From contig JADKEF010000001.1 of NCBI GenBank assembly GCA_016718135.1, positions 369,001 to 433,000 of the forward strand: a stretch of DNA of 64,000 bases, given 5' to 3'. The first letter of the stretch is position 1, and the number at the start of each line of letters is the position of its first letter. Shown piece after piece: positions 25,146-32,445 of this stretch. The stretch comes from Acidobacteriota bacterium. GTDB lineage: Bacteria > Acidobacteriota > Blastocatellia > Pyrinomonadales > Pyrinomonadaceae. The position numbers and the translations under genes were made by a program. The notes beneath the pieces were generated by a model that worked only from the letters and a program-made list of their open reading frames with translations, had not been told where the DNA came from and did not search any database.

Positions 25146-25787
25146 TTAGTTCACGCGGCGTGGGACAGGTTGTTTTCGATCTTTCGGTTTGAACCCGGAG
25201 TGCTGCCCTTCGGCAGACTTTGACAGTTGAAAGTTCACCGCGAACGAGCGGATCGCCGAGGTGGCCGCGAGTTCGGAGGCTAGAGAACTGAGGTTTTCGT
25301 CCGCCCGTTCGGCAATTGATGTCATGAATTCGCGACGGGCTTTAAGGTAATGGCGATGAAGCCGGATACGGTTTCGCCGTGCGAGACACCGGGCGGCTGT
25401 TTCGCTGCTTCCGCCGCCGCCGATTTCGAAAAGCTCGGTGCCCGGTTTGTCAGGTTCTGGCTCGTTCACCGCATTTGAAAGGCCAACGAAACGGTAGAAT
25501 GTCTCGCGAAAGTCGAATACGCCTTGTATCTCATTATCCGGAAATGCAGCCGTTTCCATCTGCGTTCTAAGCCTTTCGATTATCGGATCGTGACCGTCCG
25601 TGGCGGTTCGCACGCGACGGGTGATCAGCATGGCCGCAAACACAGGCCAGCCTAATAATGCTGAGACGAAAACAAGCCACTTCGTCGAAGCATTTGCGTT
25701 GCGAGACGTAGCTTTGAAAACCGCAAACGGTGCTCCGCAGGCTAAATAGATGATAATGAGTTCGACTAAAGACATAACTTCTGTCAT
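25146..25787 (-). CDS. Hypothetical protein with N-terminal membrane helices
   Basis: About 213 residues from the ATG at 25787 (MTEVMSLVELIII); the ATG at 25775 is equally possible. Two hydrophobic segments (about 5-22 and 34-54) are followed by a soluble, charged, mostly helical region and a basic Lys/Arg/Pro-rich tail (KPKDRKQPVPRRVN). Not recognised. It lies just downstream of the start of the divergent unit at 26011. Confidence 0.6.
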   Translation of the reverse strand: MTEVMSLVELIIIYLACGAPFAVFKATSRNANASTKWLVFVSALLGWPVFAAMLITRRVRTATDGHDPIIERLRTQMETAAFPDNEIQGVFDFRETFYRFVGLSNAVNEPEPDKPGTELFEIGGGGSSETAARCLARRNRIRLHRHYLKARREFMTSIAERADENLSSLASELAATSAIRSFAVNFQLSKSAEGQHSGFKPKDRKQPVPRRVN

Positions 25788-25919
25788 TCTTAATTGCAAG
25801 CCGCGTGCCTTGCCCAGTCATTTGTTCTACTGCGTCACACAAACGCCTGTTTCTCTAGGAAATTTACAGAAACTTAATATTTCGGGAACAACCGAAAGAG
25901 CTTTTGCGTAATCATAGTG

Positions 25920-25965
25920 TTTGCAGAACGCAAAATTTGGTCAGTGAAAGTTTGCAAATTGCAAA
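25920..25965. promoter_or_regulatory. Twin 15-bp palindromes, candidate operator
   Basis: TTTGCAGAACGCAAA (25920-25934) and TTTGCAAATTGCAAA (25951-25965, perfect palindrome) share the form TTTGCN5GCAAA and begin 31 bases apart, close to three helical turns. They lie 46 bases and more before the ATG at 26011 in an otherwise gene-free gap. Confidence 0.5.
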
Positions 25966-26010
25966 AAGTAGGATAGGACTGAATTCTCACTAACAAGGTG
26001 GAAATACGTA

Positions 26011-26223
26011 ATGATAGATACTAAGAAAATTAAGGTCGTGAAACGAACTGACATCGTTCCGAAGCAGAAAAAGAAACGAGTTGCAGGTCCGCGTGATGCG
26101 GCACGTAAGATCGTTTCGAACGTCTCGGACTGGGTCTCCGATATCAAGCATCGCAAGAGCGAGGAAACCAAGGCCGCGATCGAACTGCTTTTTGCCGCCA
26201 ACCAGCGGCCGAGTGAGTCATAA
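26011..26223 (+). CDS. Small basic hypothetical protein
   Basis: A 70-residue, lysine/arginine-rich protein with an AAGGTGG ribosome site about ten bases before the ATG. The first 30 residues are basic (KKIKVVKRTDIVPKQKKKR), the rest an amphipathic helix (ARKIVSNVSDWVSDIKHRKSEE, shortened). Family unknown. Its charge would suit nucleic-acid binding, but that is only a guess. It has its own upstream palindromes and downstream terminator, so it is a monocistronic, probably regulated gene. Confidence 0.65.
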   Translation: MIDTKKIKVVKRTDIVPKQKKKRVAGPRDAARKIVSNVSDWVSDIKHRKSEETKAAIELLFAANQRPSES

Positions 26224-26253
26224 CCTTTCACGATAAGAAATAATTCATATGGG

Positions 26254-26284
26254 CGCGGTTGCTTCGGCAACTGCGTTTTTATTT
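26254..26284 (+). terminator. Rho-independent terminator
   Basis: CGCGGTTGC-TTCG-GCAACTGCG stem (one G-T pair) followed by TTTTTATTT, 30 bases after the stop of the 70-residue gene. Confidence 0.85.
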
Positions 26285-26375
26285 GTGACAGACCTCCAAA
26301 CGAAATATTTCGGTTGCGGTAGTCCAAACTTCATTGCTATTCTTAACACCAAATTCATACGTTTATAAGAAATTA

Positions 26376-27137
26376 ATGCAAGGTAAGGTAGCTATAATCA
26401 CAGGCGCGAGTAGCGGCATTGGACGTGCGTCCGCGTTGCTCTTCGCAAATTCAGGAGCGACGGTCGTTGCCGTTGGTAGGAATGAGAAGGAACTGCAAAC
26501 CCTTTCTCAGGAAGTTGAGCCTGACAAAGGCTCGGTTAAGCCGCATCTTGCTGATGTTCGCGAGATGTCGCAGATCGACCGGATAGTTTCTGAGACGATA
26601 CACAATCACGGGCAGATCGACATTCTCGTAAACTCGGCCGGGATAATCGGTAACGGTACGATCGAGAATACTTCGATCGATGATTGGGACAAGATGATGG
26701 ACATAAACTTGCGATCTGTTTTTATCCTTTCGCAAAAATGTGTACCGCATCTGATCGAGACTAAGAGAAACATCGTTAACGTATCAAGCGCCGCGGGAAC
26801 GCGTTCGTTCCCAAATGTACTTGCGTACTGTGTTTCAAAAGCAGCGATCGACCAATTGACCCGCTGCTCGGCACTGGAACTCGCACCGAAAAAGGTTCGC
26901 GTGAACGCCGTAAATCCTGGGGTCGTTGTCACAAACCTTCACAAACGCGGTGGTATGGAAGATGAAGCGTATAGTGCGTTCCTAGAACACGCAAAAACAA
27001 CCCACCCGATCGGCCGAGCCGGCAAACCCGAAGAGGTTGCCGAATTGATACACTTCCTGGCGTCGGATAAAGCCGGTTGGATCACCGGAGCGACTTACGA
27101 GATCGACGGCGGCCGCGGCCAAACTTGCGCACGATAG
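26376..27137 (+). CDS. Short-chain dehydrogenase/reductase
   Basis: A 253-residue classical SDR from the ATG at 26376 (MQGKVAIITGASSGIG). NAD(P) site T-G-A-S-S-G-I-G, the structural NSAGIIG, the catalytic Ser in VNVSSAAGT and Y-C-V-S-K. It ends with WITGATYEIDGG, typical of FabG/glucose-dehydrogenase-like members. The substrate is not predictable. The metallo-hydrolase gene follows after 13 bases, so the pair may be cotranscribed. Confidence 0.9.
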   Translation: MQGKVAIITGASSGIGRASALLFANSGATVVAVGRNEKELQTLSQEVEPDKGSVKPHLADVREMSQIDRIVSETIHNHGQIDILVNSAGIIGNGTIENTSIDDWDKMMDINLRSVFILSQKCVPHLIETKRNIVNVSSAAGTRSFPNVLAYCVSKAAIDQLTRCSALELAPKKVRVNAVNPGVVVTNLHKRGGMEDEAYSAFLEHAKTTHPIGRAGKPEEVAELIHFLASDKAGWITGATYEIDGGRGQTCAR

Positions 27138-27150
27138 GTTCACGAAGCTT

Positions 27151-27927
27151 ATGAGGGTACAACTCCTTCCAAGCACGATAGATGAGAATGGCCGGGCTTC
27201 GGCACGCCAGCATTTGCTTACAATGGTCATCGATGACCGGGTGGCCATTGACGCCGGGTGCCTGGCGATGGCGTGTTCCCTAGAGCAACGAGCAAACATC
27301 CGCGATATTCTCCTCACGCATACTCACCTTGATCACATCGCCGGTTTGCCGCTCTTTATCGATGATCTTTTTGCATCTCTAACCGAACCCATACGGATAC
27401 ACGCCACATCCGGGATGATCGAAACGCTTGAACGCGATATTTTCAACTGGTCGATCTACCCACGCTTTTCGGAATTGTCGAATGACAACGGAGCGGTCGT
27501 AGAGTATCGCGAGTTTTCACCCGGCGAACGATTTAAGATCGCTCATCTTTCGATTCATGCCGTGCCGGTCAATCACCAGGTCGCGGCTAATGGATATCTT
27601 GTTACCGACGGAACATCTACGATCGCCATAACTGGAGATACTGCAGAAACTGATGAGTTTTGGAAAGCCTGTAACGAAGCTCGCGGTCTTGCGGCGATTC
27701 TAGTGGAGTGTGCATTTCCGGATGAGATGGAAGTGATAGCTTCGGTCTCACATCATTTGACGCCGAAACGGCTGAAGAGTGAATTAGCCAAACTCGAGAC
27801 CCCTCATATTCCGATCCAGGTAATAAATATTAAGCCGATGTACCGCGACAAGGTTATAGGTCAGCTACAAACCCTTGCCATACCAAATGTCAATATTCTT
27901 GAGCTCGGCCGCGTCTACGAGTTCTAA
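27151..27927 (+). CDS. Metallo-beta-lactamase-fold hydrolase (class II PDE-like)
   Basis: A 258-residue MBL-fold protein. The metal motif is LTHTHLDHIAG (about 53-63), followed by later His in VPVNHQVAANG and Asp in ITGDTAETDEFW. The wide spacing and the N-terminal Q-L-L-P-S with internal gap resemble class II cAMP phosphodiesterases or related ribonuclease-Z-like enzymes. cAMP, another cyclic nucleotide, or an ester could be the substrate. It follows the SDR gene by 13 bases and meets the next gene tail to tail with a 4-base overlap. Confidence 0.8.
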   Translation: MRVQLLPSTIDENGRASARQHLLTMVIDDRVAIDAGCLAMACSLEQRANIRDILLTHTHLDHIAGLPLFIDDLFASLTEPIRIHATSGMIETLERDIFNWSIYPRFSELSNDNGAVVEYREFSPGERFKIAHLSIHAVPVNHQVAANGYLVTDGTSTIAITGDTAETDEFWKACNEARGLAAILVECAFPDEMEVIASVSHHLTPKRLKSELAKLETPHIPIQVINIKPMYRDKVIGQLQTLAIPNVNILELGRVYEF

Positions 27928-28154
27928 TCATTCAAGACCTTTTCACGCAAAAAATTAACTGTCTCAAAGGCTGTTTCGCGGTATTCTCCTGGGAAATCGT
28001 ACAGCATTACGCGTCCGTTTCGTGCCACGTGGCTGATTCGGTATGTGCGTTCCCCGCGGTCGCGGCCGGGCATGATCTCGGCGCGGAAGGTGACAGACAT
28101 CTCGGGCCTGGCCCAGACGTTTTCTGGTTCATCGTCGTTGTAGTTCTTCCCCAT
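27924..28154 (-). CDS. Small conserved hypothetical protein
   Basis: A 76-residue soluble protein (MGKNYNDDEPENVW ... YDFPGEYRETAFETVNFLREKVLND). Strand-rich middle (MSVTFRAEIM, RTYRISHVARNGRVMLYD) and a helical end. Not recognised. It lies four bases downstream of the next small gene (28159-28325) on the same strand, so the two are likely one transcript. Confidence 0.6.
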   Translation of the reverse strand: MGKNYNDDEPENVWARPEMSVTFRAEIMPGRDRGERTYRISHVARNGRVMLYDFPGEYRETAFETVNFLREKVLND

Positions 28155-28158
28155 CGCT

Positions 28159-28325
28159 TTACTCGCTCAGGTCCGGCTCTTTTTTGTGCTTTGCCTTTCG
28201 CAGCGAAGGCAGACGCTTTTCCTCTGCCTGATCCGTGCCGATCTTTCGGCTGGGTGGAGCCGTCGGCTTGCGGATCGAATCGAACACCGGCCGTTCAACT
28301 CGTTTGCTTTCTTTTTCGCCGGCAT
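28159..28325 (-). CDS. Small basic protein (frameshifted), easily missed
   Basis: From the ATG at 28325 the frame reads M-P-A-K-K and then shifts. If the A5 run (T5 on the plus strand, about 28313-28317) is one base short, the frame continues to the TAA at 28159 as a 55-residue basic protein. It contains ERPVFDSIRKPTAPPSRK and ends RKAKHKKEPDLSE. The compact RKPTAPP block and Lys-rich end look like a conserved small protein, but I cannot name the family. Coding is supported by the long stop-free, charge-patterned frame and tight spacing to the following gene. Confidence 0.45.
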
Positions 28326-28448
28326 AGATGGATTATAACAAAATCACGCCCAACGAAAAGGCCCAAAAACCGTTGACAATCGAGTCAAAACGAAGCAGTA
28401 TTTACGCTCATGGGCCGACGTTTTGGCTCAAGCCAATTCACAACAGAG

Positions 28449-29339
28449 ATGAATCGCAACCGACGGCCCTTTTGGGTGCCGGCCTCAACTTATTACATGA
28501 TGACGGTGGCCTTGGCGGCCGCACTTTTCTTTGTGGCGTGGGGCATTCTTAACGACAGCCTCGTCGAAGCACCTCATATAACTGCCGGGATCAGTGCCAG
28601 CATTTTTTTGTTTGGAGCCGTCGTACTTCGCGAGATAATACTTCGCCGTGCGAGAAATCGACTGATCCAGGACCAACGGCGGCTGGAACGTAGCTTTGTT
28701 TCCCCATCTGTCCACGCCGGCGATTCCCGAAAGCTGACCATCGAACGAAATGCCGCGATCCTTAATGACATCAAGCGTAAATCTGAAGCCGCTCGCGTGC
28801 TCGGAAAGTTCTCGGCGGGCCACCGGGAGGTGTTCGAACTCTGCGGCGATTATATCCTGCAAAACGATAGCGAACTTAAGGTTGTGAGTGCCAGTTCGCC
28901 GCGGCTGAGTCCTTTGCTTAAGGGCCGCACGCTCGCGAATGAGCTTCATCGTTTTCACATGCTCAAATGGGCCGAGATCGAAGTAACCTCGCGAACGACT
29001 GAGGCAAGCACTCGCGTGGTCTCGCAGGAGAAGATCGAGGCCGCACAGGGAGCTCTCGCCGTAATCGATGAATCTCTTGAGTTCTATCCCGCTGAGCGGA
29101 GCCTGATCCAGTCGCGTGCCTTGCTTCAAGATCTGCTCGTATCGATAAAAGTCTCTGACCGGATCGAGCAGGCTGAGCGTGCAGTGTTCGAAAAAGATTA
29201 CGCGCTTGCGAAGAGTCTTTACCGCGATGCACTGTTCGATCTTGGCCGCGATAATGTTCAAAGTGCGGCCCGCGAAGCGGCTGCAGCAAGGATAAATGCA
29301 GAGATCGAACGCATACGGATCTTGGAAAGCGATAGGTAG
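28449..29339 (+). CDS. Two-helix membrane protein with long helical cytoplasmic domain
   Basis: A protein of 296 residues from the ATG at 28449 (MNRNRRPFWVPASTYY). Two membrane helices (about 17-37 and 47-65) are followed by about 225 mainly helical residues with heptad character and a TPR-like pair near the end (AERAVFEKDYALAKSLYRDALFDLG, shortened). Not recognised as a named family. It precedes a Zn-ribbon gene and an SLBB export-type gene on the same strand and may belong with them. Confidence 0.7.
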   Translation: MNRNRRPFWVPASTYYMMTVALAAALFFVAWGILNDSLVEAPHITAGISASIFLFGAVVLREIILRRARNRLIQDQRRLERSFVSPSVHAGDSRKLTIERNAAILNDIKRKSEAARVLGKFSAGHREVFELCGDYILQNDSELKVVSASSPRLSPLLKGRTLANELHRFHMLKWAEIEVTSRTTEASTRVVSQEKIEAAQGALAVIDESLEFYPAERSLIQSRALLQDLLVSIKVSDRIEQAERAVFEKDYALAKSLYRDALFDLGRDNVQSAAREAAAARINAEIERIRILESDR

Positions 29340-29388
29340 GATTTGGGGAATTTGGTAAACACTTGCTAACCTAACAGGTTAGAAAGTA

Positions 29389-29592
29389 ATGATTTCCCAA
29401 AGATGCCCCAGATGTAGCAGTAGTAGGATCCGGCGAGGATATCGTCCGACCTCTATTTTTTCAAAGATCGTATTCCGTTACAACCTGTTGTGCGATGCAT
29501 GTAACTGGGAATTCAAGGGTTTCGCTGTTCCGGGCACTGTCGATCACAAGCCAAAAAGCCGTAAGAAAAGTCCGGCTAAGTCCTCCGACTAA
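29389..29592 (+). CDS. Small zinc-ribbon protein
   Basis: A 67-residue protein with two CxxC pairs, CPRC at 6-9 and CDAC at 35-38. The spacing is that of a zinc ribbon, with a Lys/Ser-rich tail. No enzyme domain. The role is unknown. Confidence 0.65.
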   Translation: MISQRCPRCSSSRIRRGYRPTSIFSKIVFRYNLLCDACNWEFKGFAVPGTVDHKPKSRKKSPAKSSD

Positions 29593-29614
29593 TTTCACGA
29601 GGCGCCTATCTGCG

Positions 29615-30583
29615 ATGAAGATGTATTCCGCGATACCGCGCTTTCTGGTTCCTCTGGCAATACTATTTAGTTTTTCGATCCAGGTTTTTTCACAGGAACC
29701 TGTGCCGACGGCTACGCCGGTCGCGTCAGAGGATCTCGTCCATTTTGGAGATCTGATCGATGTGGATGTAGTGGGCGAGTTTGAATTTGACTGGCGCGGC
29801 AAGCTGAATTCTGATGGATTTCTCGACGGATTCGCCACATACGGCGATCCCATCGCGGGCGTGTGTCGTAGTGAGGGACAGATCGCTGCAGATGTTGCCA
29901 AGGCATTGTCGAAGATACTTCGCGAGCCTAAGGTTGTCGTTCGCATCATCGACCGTTCCGACCGAGCGGTTGTTCGCCTCGAAGGTGCTGTAAAGACGCC
30001 GACAAGGTTTCGCGTGCGCCGGCCTGTGAGATTGCAGGAGCTGATCGTGATGGCCGGCGGGCTGACCGATAGTTCGAGTGGGGAGGTGACTATCCTTCGG
30101 GCGGGGCGGATGAATTGTTTTTCACCCTCATCAGACAACAAAACCGAAACAATAGTCATCAAGATAAGTGAACTGCTAACTGGCAAAGAAGCGGCGAATC
30201 CGCGAATTTTAAGCGGCGATCTTGTTACAGCGACTACTGCCAATCTGATATATGTGATCGGAGCGGTAAAGAGCCCGCAATCGCTGTCTTCGCGAGAGCA
30301 AATGACGGTGACACGCGCGATAGCGATGGCCGGCGGCCTGGTCAAGAATGCGGACGCAGGTAAAATTACCATTTTTCGCCGCGAAGCGGGAGAGACACGT
30401 ATCGTCGAGATAGATCTTGACAGGATAAAAAAGGGCGAAATGATAGATGAGTTCCTGCGTCCATTTGATATACTTGATGTCGCCGCCAAAGGTGGCGAAA
30501 AACGAAAATTTCCGCCGGTCTCGATCCGTGATGACAGTCGCGAGAAAGGTCGAGGCGAATTGCCCTTGAAGATCGTCGAATGA
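29615..30583 (+). CDS. SLBB-domain exported protein (polysaccharide-export-like)
   Basis: A protein of 322 residues from the ATG at 29615 (MKMYSAIPRFLVPLA); the frame runs further upstream only across the Zn-ribbon gene. A signal peptide (about 1-26) is followed by a Poly_export-like start (DLVHFGDLIDVDVVGE) and two SLBB modules (RLEGAVKTPTRFRV ... LQELIVMAGGLTDSS and VIGAVKSPQSLSS ... RAIAMAGGLVKNADAG, shortened). Wza-family proteins with this layout carry polysaccharide across the outer membrane, but no glycosyltransferase or Wzc genes are near. Another envelope role is possible. Confidence 0.82.
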   Translation: MKMYSAIPRFLVPLAILFSFSIQVFSQEPVPTATPVASEDLVHFGDLIDVDVVGEFEFDWRGKLNSDGFLDGFATYGDPIAGVCRSEGQIAADVAKALSKILREPKVVVRIIDRSDRAVVRLEGAVKTPTRFRVRRPVRLQELIVMAGGLTDSSSGEVTILRAGRMNCFSPSSDNKTETIVIKISELLTGKEAANPRILSGDLVTATTANLIYVIGAVKSPQSLSSREQMTVTRAIAMAGGLVKNADAGKITIFRREAGETRIVEIDLDRIKKGEMIDEFLRPFDILDVAAKGGEKRKFPPVSIRDDSREKGRGELPLKIVE

Positions 30584-30610
30584 CGGGTGGAATGAGGAAT
30601 ATTTAGCATA

Positions 30611-30817
30611 ATGGCAAGCATCAGTCGGCGAACAGCCGCTTTATTGTATTTAGTTGGGGTTGCGATCGTGATCGGCATACTCATTGGCTATGAACAGATC
30701 TCGATCCTTTACGTCCTTGCGACGCTCTCGATCGTAGCTCTCCTACTCGTTGTCGGTTTTGCCGATCTTGAGGGAGTGAGTCGTGTTGACGGCGATAGCG
30801 ATGGCAGCGAGGCATAA
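30611..30817 (+). CDS. Small two-helix membrane protein
   Basis: A 68-residue protein with two hydrophobic helices (about 9-26 and 31-50) and an acidic tail rich in Asp/Gly/Ser. Not recognised. It sits between the SLBB gene (27 bases) and the metalloprotease gene (8 bases), so probably in the same transcript. Confidence 0.6.
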   Translation: MASISRRTAALLYLVGVAIVIGILIGYEQISILYVLATLSIVALLLVVGFADLEGVSRVDGDSDGSEA

Positions 30818-30825
30818 GTAGATCA

Positions 30826-32124
30826 ATGATTCGGGTAAGACGAATAGCAGCGGCCTTTATGGGCCTTGTAGTTTTGGCAACGAGTGCGTTCGCCAGCTAC
30901 ACCGTCGTGCCCGGAAGATCCGAACCTCAGCAGCTCCGCTGGAAGGATGGCATGGTTCGTATTGCCATCTCGAAGTCACTTTCTGAACAAACTGGCGCCA
31001 TCAAGAGTGGCAGCGATATCGCGGTGGCGATCCGGAACAGCCTTTTGCTCTGGGAGAATGCGGCCGATATCAAATTCACCATTGAGGCGACTGATGCCCG
31101 TAACGTTAGCCCTTCGGGAGTCGCGGGCGATGGTGTCAGTTTGATCACGATAGCAGCGTCGCCCGAGAATGTGCTTTTGTTCACGAAAGATCCGATGGCT
31201 GAATCCGCTCGGACCCGGGTTTTCTATAACCGACGCGGTTTTATTACCGAGGCGGACATCGTTCTCAATCCGTACCAACAATTTTCCACGGACGGCACTG
31301 CCGGAACGTTTGACCTGGAAGCAACGCTTACCCACGAGATCGGGCATTTGCTTGGTTTGCGGCATTCTTCCGTGCTCGGTGCAGTTATGTCCGAGGGAAT
31401 CGCTCGCAATGCTGGCGGCGTGGTTGCGAGCGATCGTCGAATAGATCTTTCTGATGCAGACGTCACAGCGGCTCGCGAACTTTATGGGTTTGTCGATGAT
31501 GTCTCTGAGTGCTGCTCGTCGATATCGGGAAAGATCACGCAAGCTCCATCGAAAACGCCCCCAAAGGCTCTCAGTGTCTGGGCTGAAGACAATACGAATG
31601 GCAGGGTCGTTGCACAGGCCGAGACATCGCCTGACGGAACTTATCGGCTTGGTGGTCTTTCCGCCGGGCTCTACACAATTTTTTGGCAGAACCTCGACCG
31701 TTCGAATTCTACTCACCTCGGCGACCTCGGAACGGTTCGTCTCAGCGACAACGAAGATCGAACCGTGAATGGAAAGGTCGCCGGAACAAGCCATGATCTC
31801 GCACTTAGTTTCATGGGGTTGGACAGTCAATTGGCTGATGCTGCGATCTTGATCGGCAATGCCAGGGAATACACTGTTTATCTCGGTGGCCGCGATTTTG
31901 AGCTGAACGATCTTAGGATCGAGTTCAACTCTCCGTATTTTCGGGCGATCCCGGGTTCGATCAAACGGCATGATCTGGGCGAGAAGCTCTCCGCAGTGAG
32001 CTTTTTGTTGGCGGTCGATGAAGAAGTGCCATCGGGAGTTTATAGTCTCTTTTTGACGGGCAACGATGGTATTTTGGCCGCTATGGTCGGCGGACTTAAG
32101 GTTCCTGTACGCCCAAACCTGTGA
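30826..32124 (+). CDS. Secreted matrixin-like metalloprotease
   Basis: A protein of 432 residues with a signal peptide (1-23, ending AFA). The catalytic domain (about 35-225) has the metzincin zinc site H-E-I-G-H-L-L-G-L-R-H with ligands His170, His174 and His180, base Glu171, and the downstream Met-turn VMSEG. The C-terminal part includes a CarboxypepD_reg/SdrD-like beta module (AETSPDGTYRLGGLSAGLYTI, shortened) and a further strand-rich segment. It is a likely extracellular protease. Eight bases separate it from the small membrane protein gene. Confidence 0.88.
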   Translation: MIRVRRIAAAFMGLVVLATSAFASYTVVPGRSEPQQLRWKDGMVRIAISKSLSEQTGAIKSGSDIAVAIRNSLLLWENAADIKFTIEATDARNVSPSGVAGDGVSLITIAASPENVLLFTKDPMAESARTRVFYNRRGFITEADIVLNPYQQFSTDGTAGTFDLEATLTHEIGHLLGLRHSSVLGAVMSEGIARNAGGVVASDRRIDLSDADVTAARELYGFVDDVSECCSSISGKITQAPSKTPPKALSVWAEDNTNGRVVAQAETSPDGTYRLGGLSAGLYTIFWQNLDRSNSTHLGDLGTVRLSDNEDRTVNGKVAGTSHDLALSFMGLDSQLADAAILIGNAREYTVYLGGRDFELNDLRIEFNSPYFRAIPGSIKRHDLGEKLSAVSFLLAVDEEVPSGVYSLFLTGNDGILAAMVGGLKVPVRPNL

Positions 32125-32190
32125 TCGTAGGCGTCCTGCATAGTCGACCTGTGAACTCGGGGTTGCGTTTTGTAAAAACGTGTGCATAAT

Positions 32191-32283
32191 TAGGGTTGTT
32201 CACCTCCCGGTGAACATCTGATCGGTCCGAAAGGATACGGTCCGAGGGCGACGGTGTGGGAGACGTCGCCCTTGTTTATTTTC
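32191..32283 (+). terminator. Strong terminator with upstream hairpins (possible leader attenuator)
   Basis: GGGCGACG (32246-32253) pairs perfectly with CGTCGCCC (32264-32271), followed by TTGTTTATTTT, a good intrinsic terminator 67 bases beyond the nearest upstream structure. Before it lie a perfect GTTCACC-TCCC-GGTGAAC hairpin (32198-32215) and CGGTCCGAAAGGATACGGTCC. It ends the metalloprotease transcript or, since the permease gene begins 162 bases later, it is an attenuator in that gene's leader. The stretch from 32284 to 32445 shows nothing else. Confidence 0.65.
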
Positions 32284-32445
32284 CGGCCCTTGTCAGCTTG
32301 ACCTTATTTATAAACCGCGTAGAATTTACTCTGTTTGAACGGAAACTACCTGCTAGTTTTTATCATCAGAGATTGTGACCTGTTTGAATACCTGATACCG
32401 CGAGCATCGCTTGGAGCCGGCGGTATTTTTGCTTTTTAGGGGAAT

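Noticed and set aside
32191..32283. Guanidine (ykkC) or c-di-AMP (ydaO) riboswitch
   Set aside because: TAGGGTT and GGTCCGAAAGG recall ykkC, but the spacing between conserved parts is far too short and the remaining consensus is missing. The ydaO pattern is not seen.
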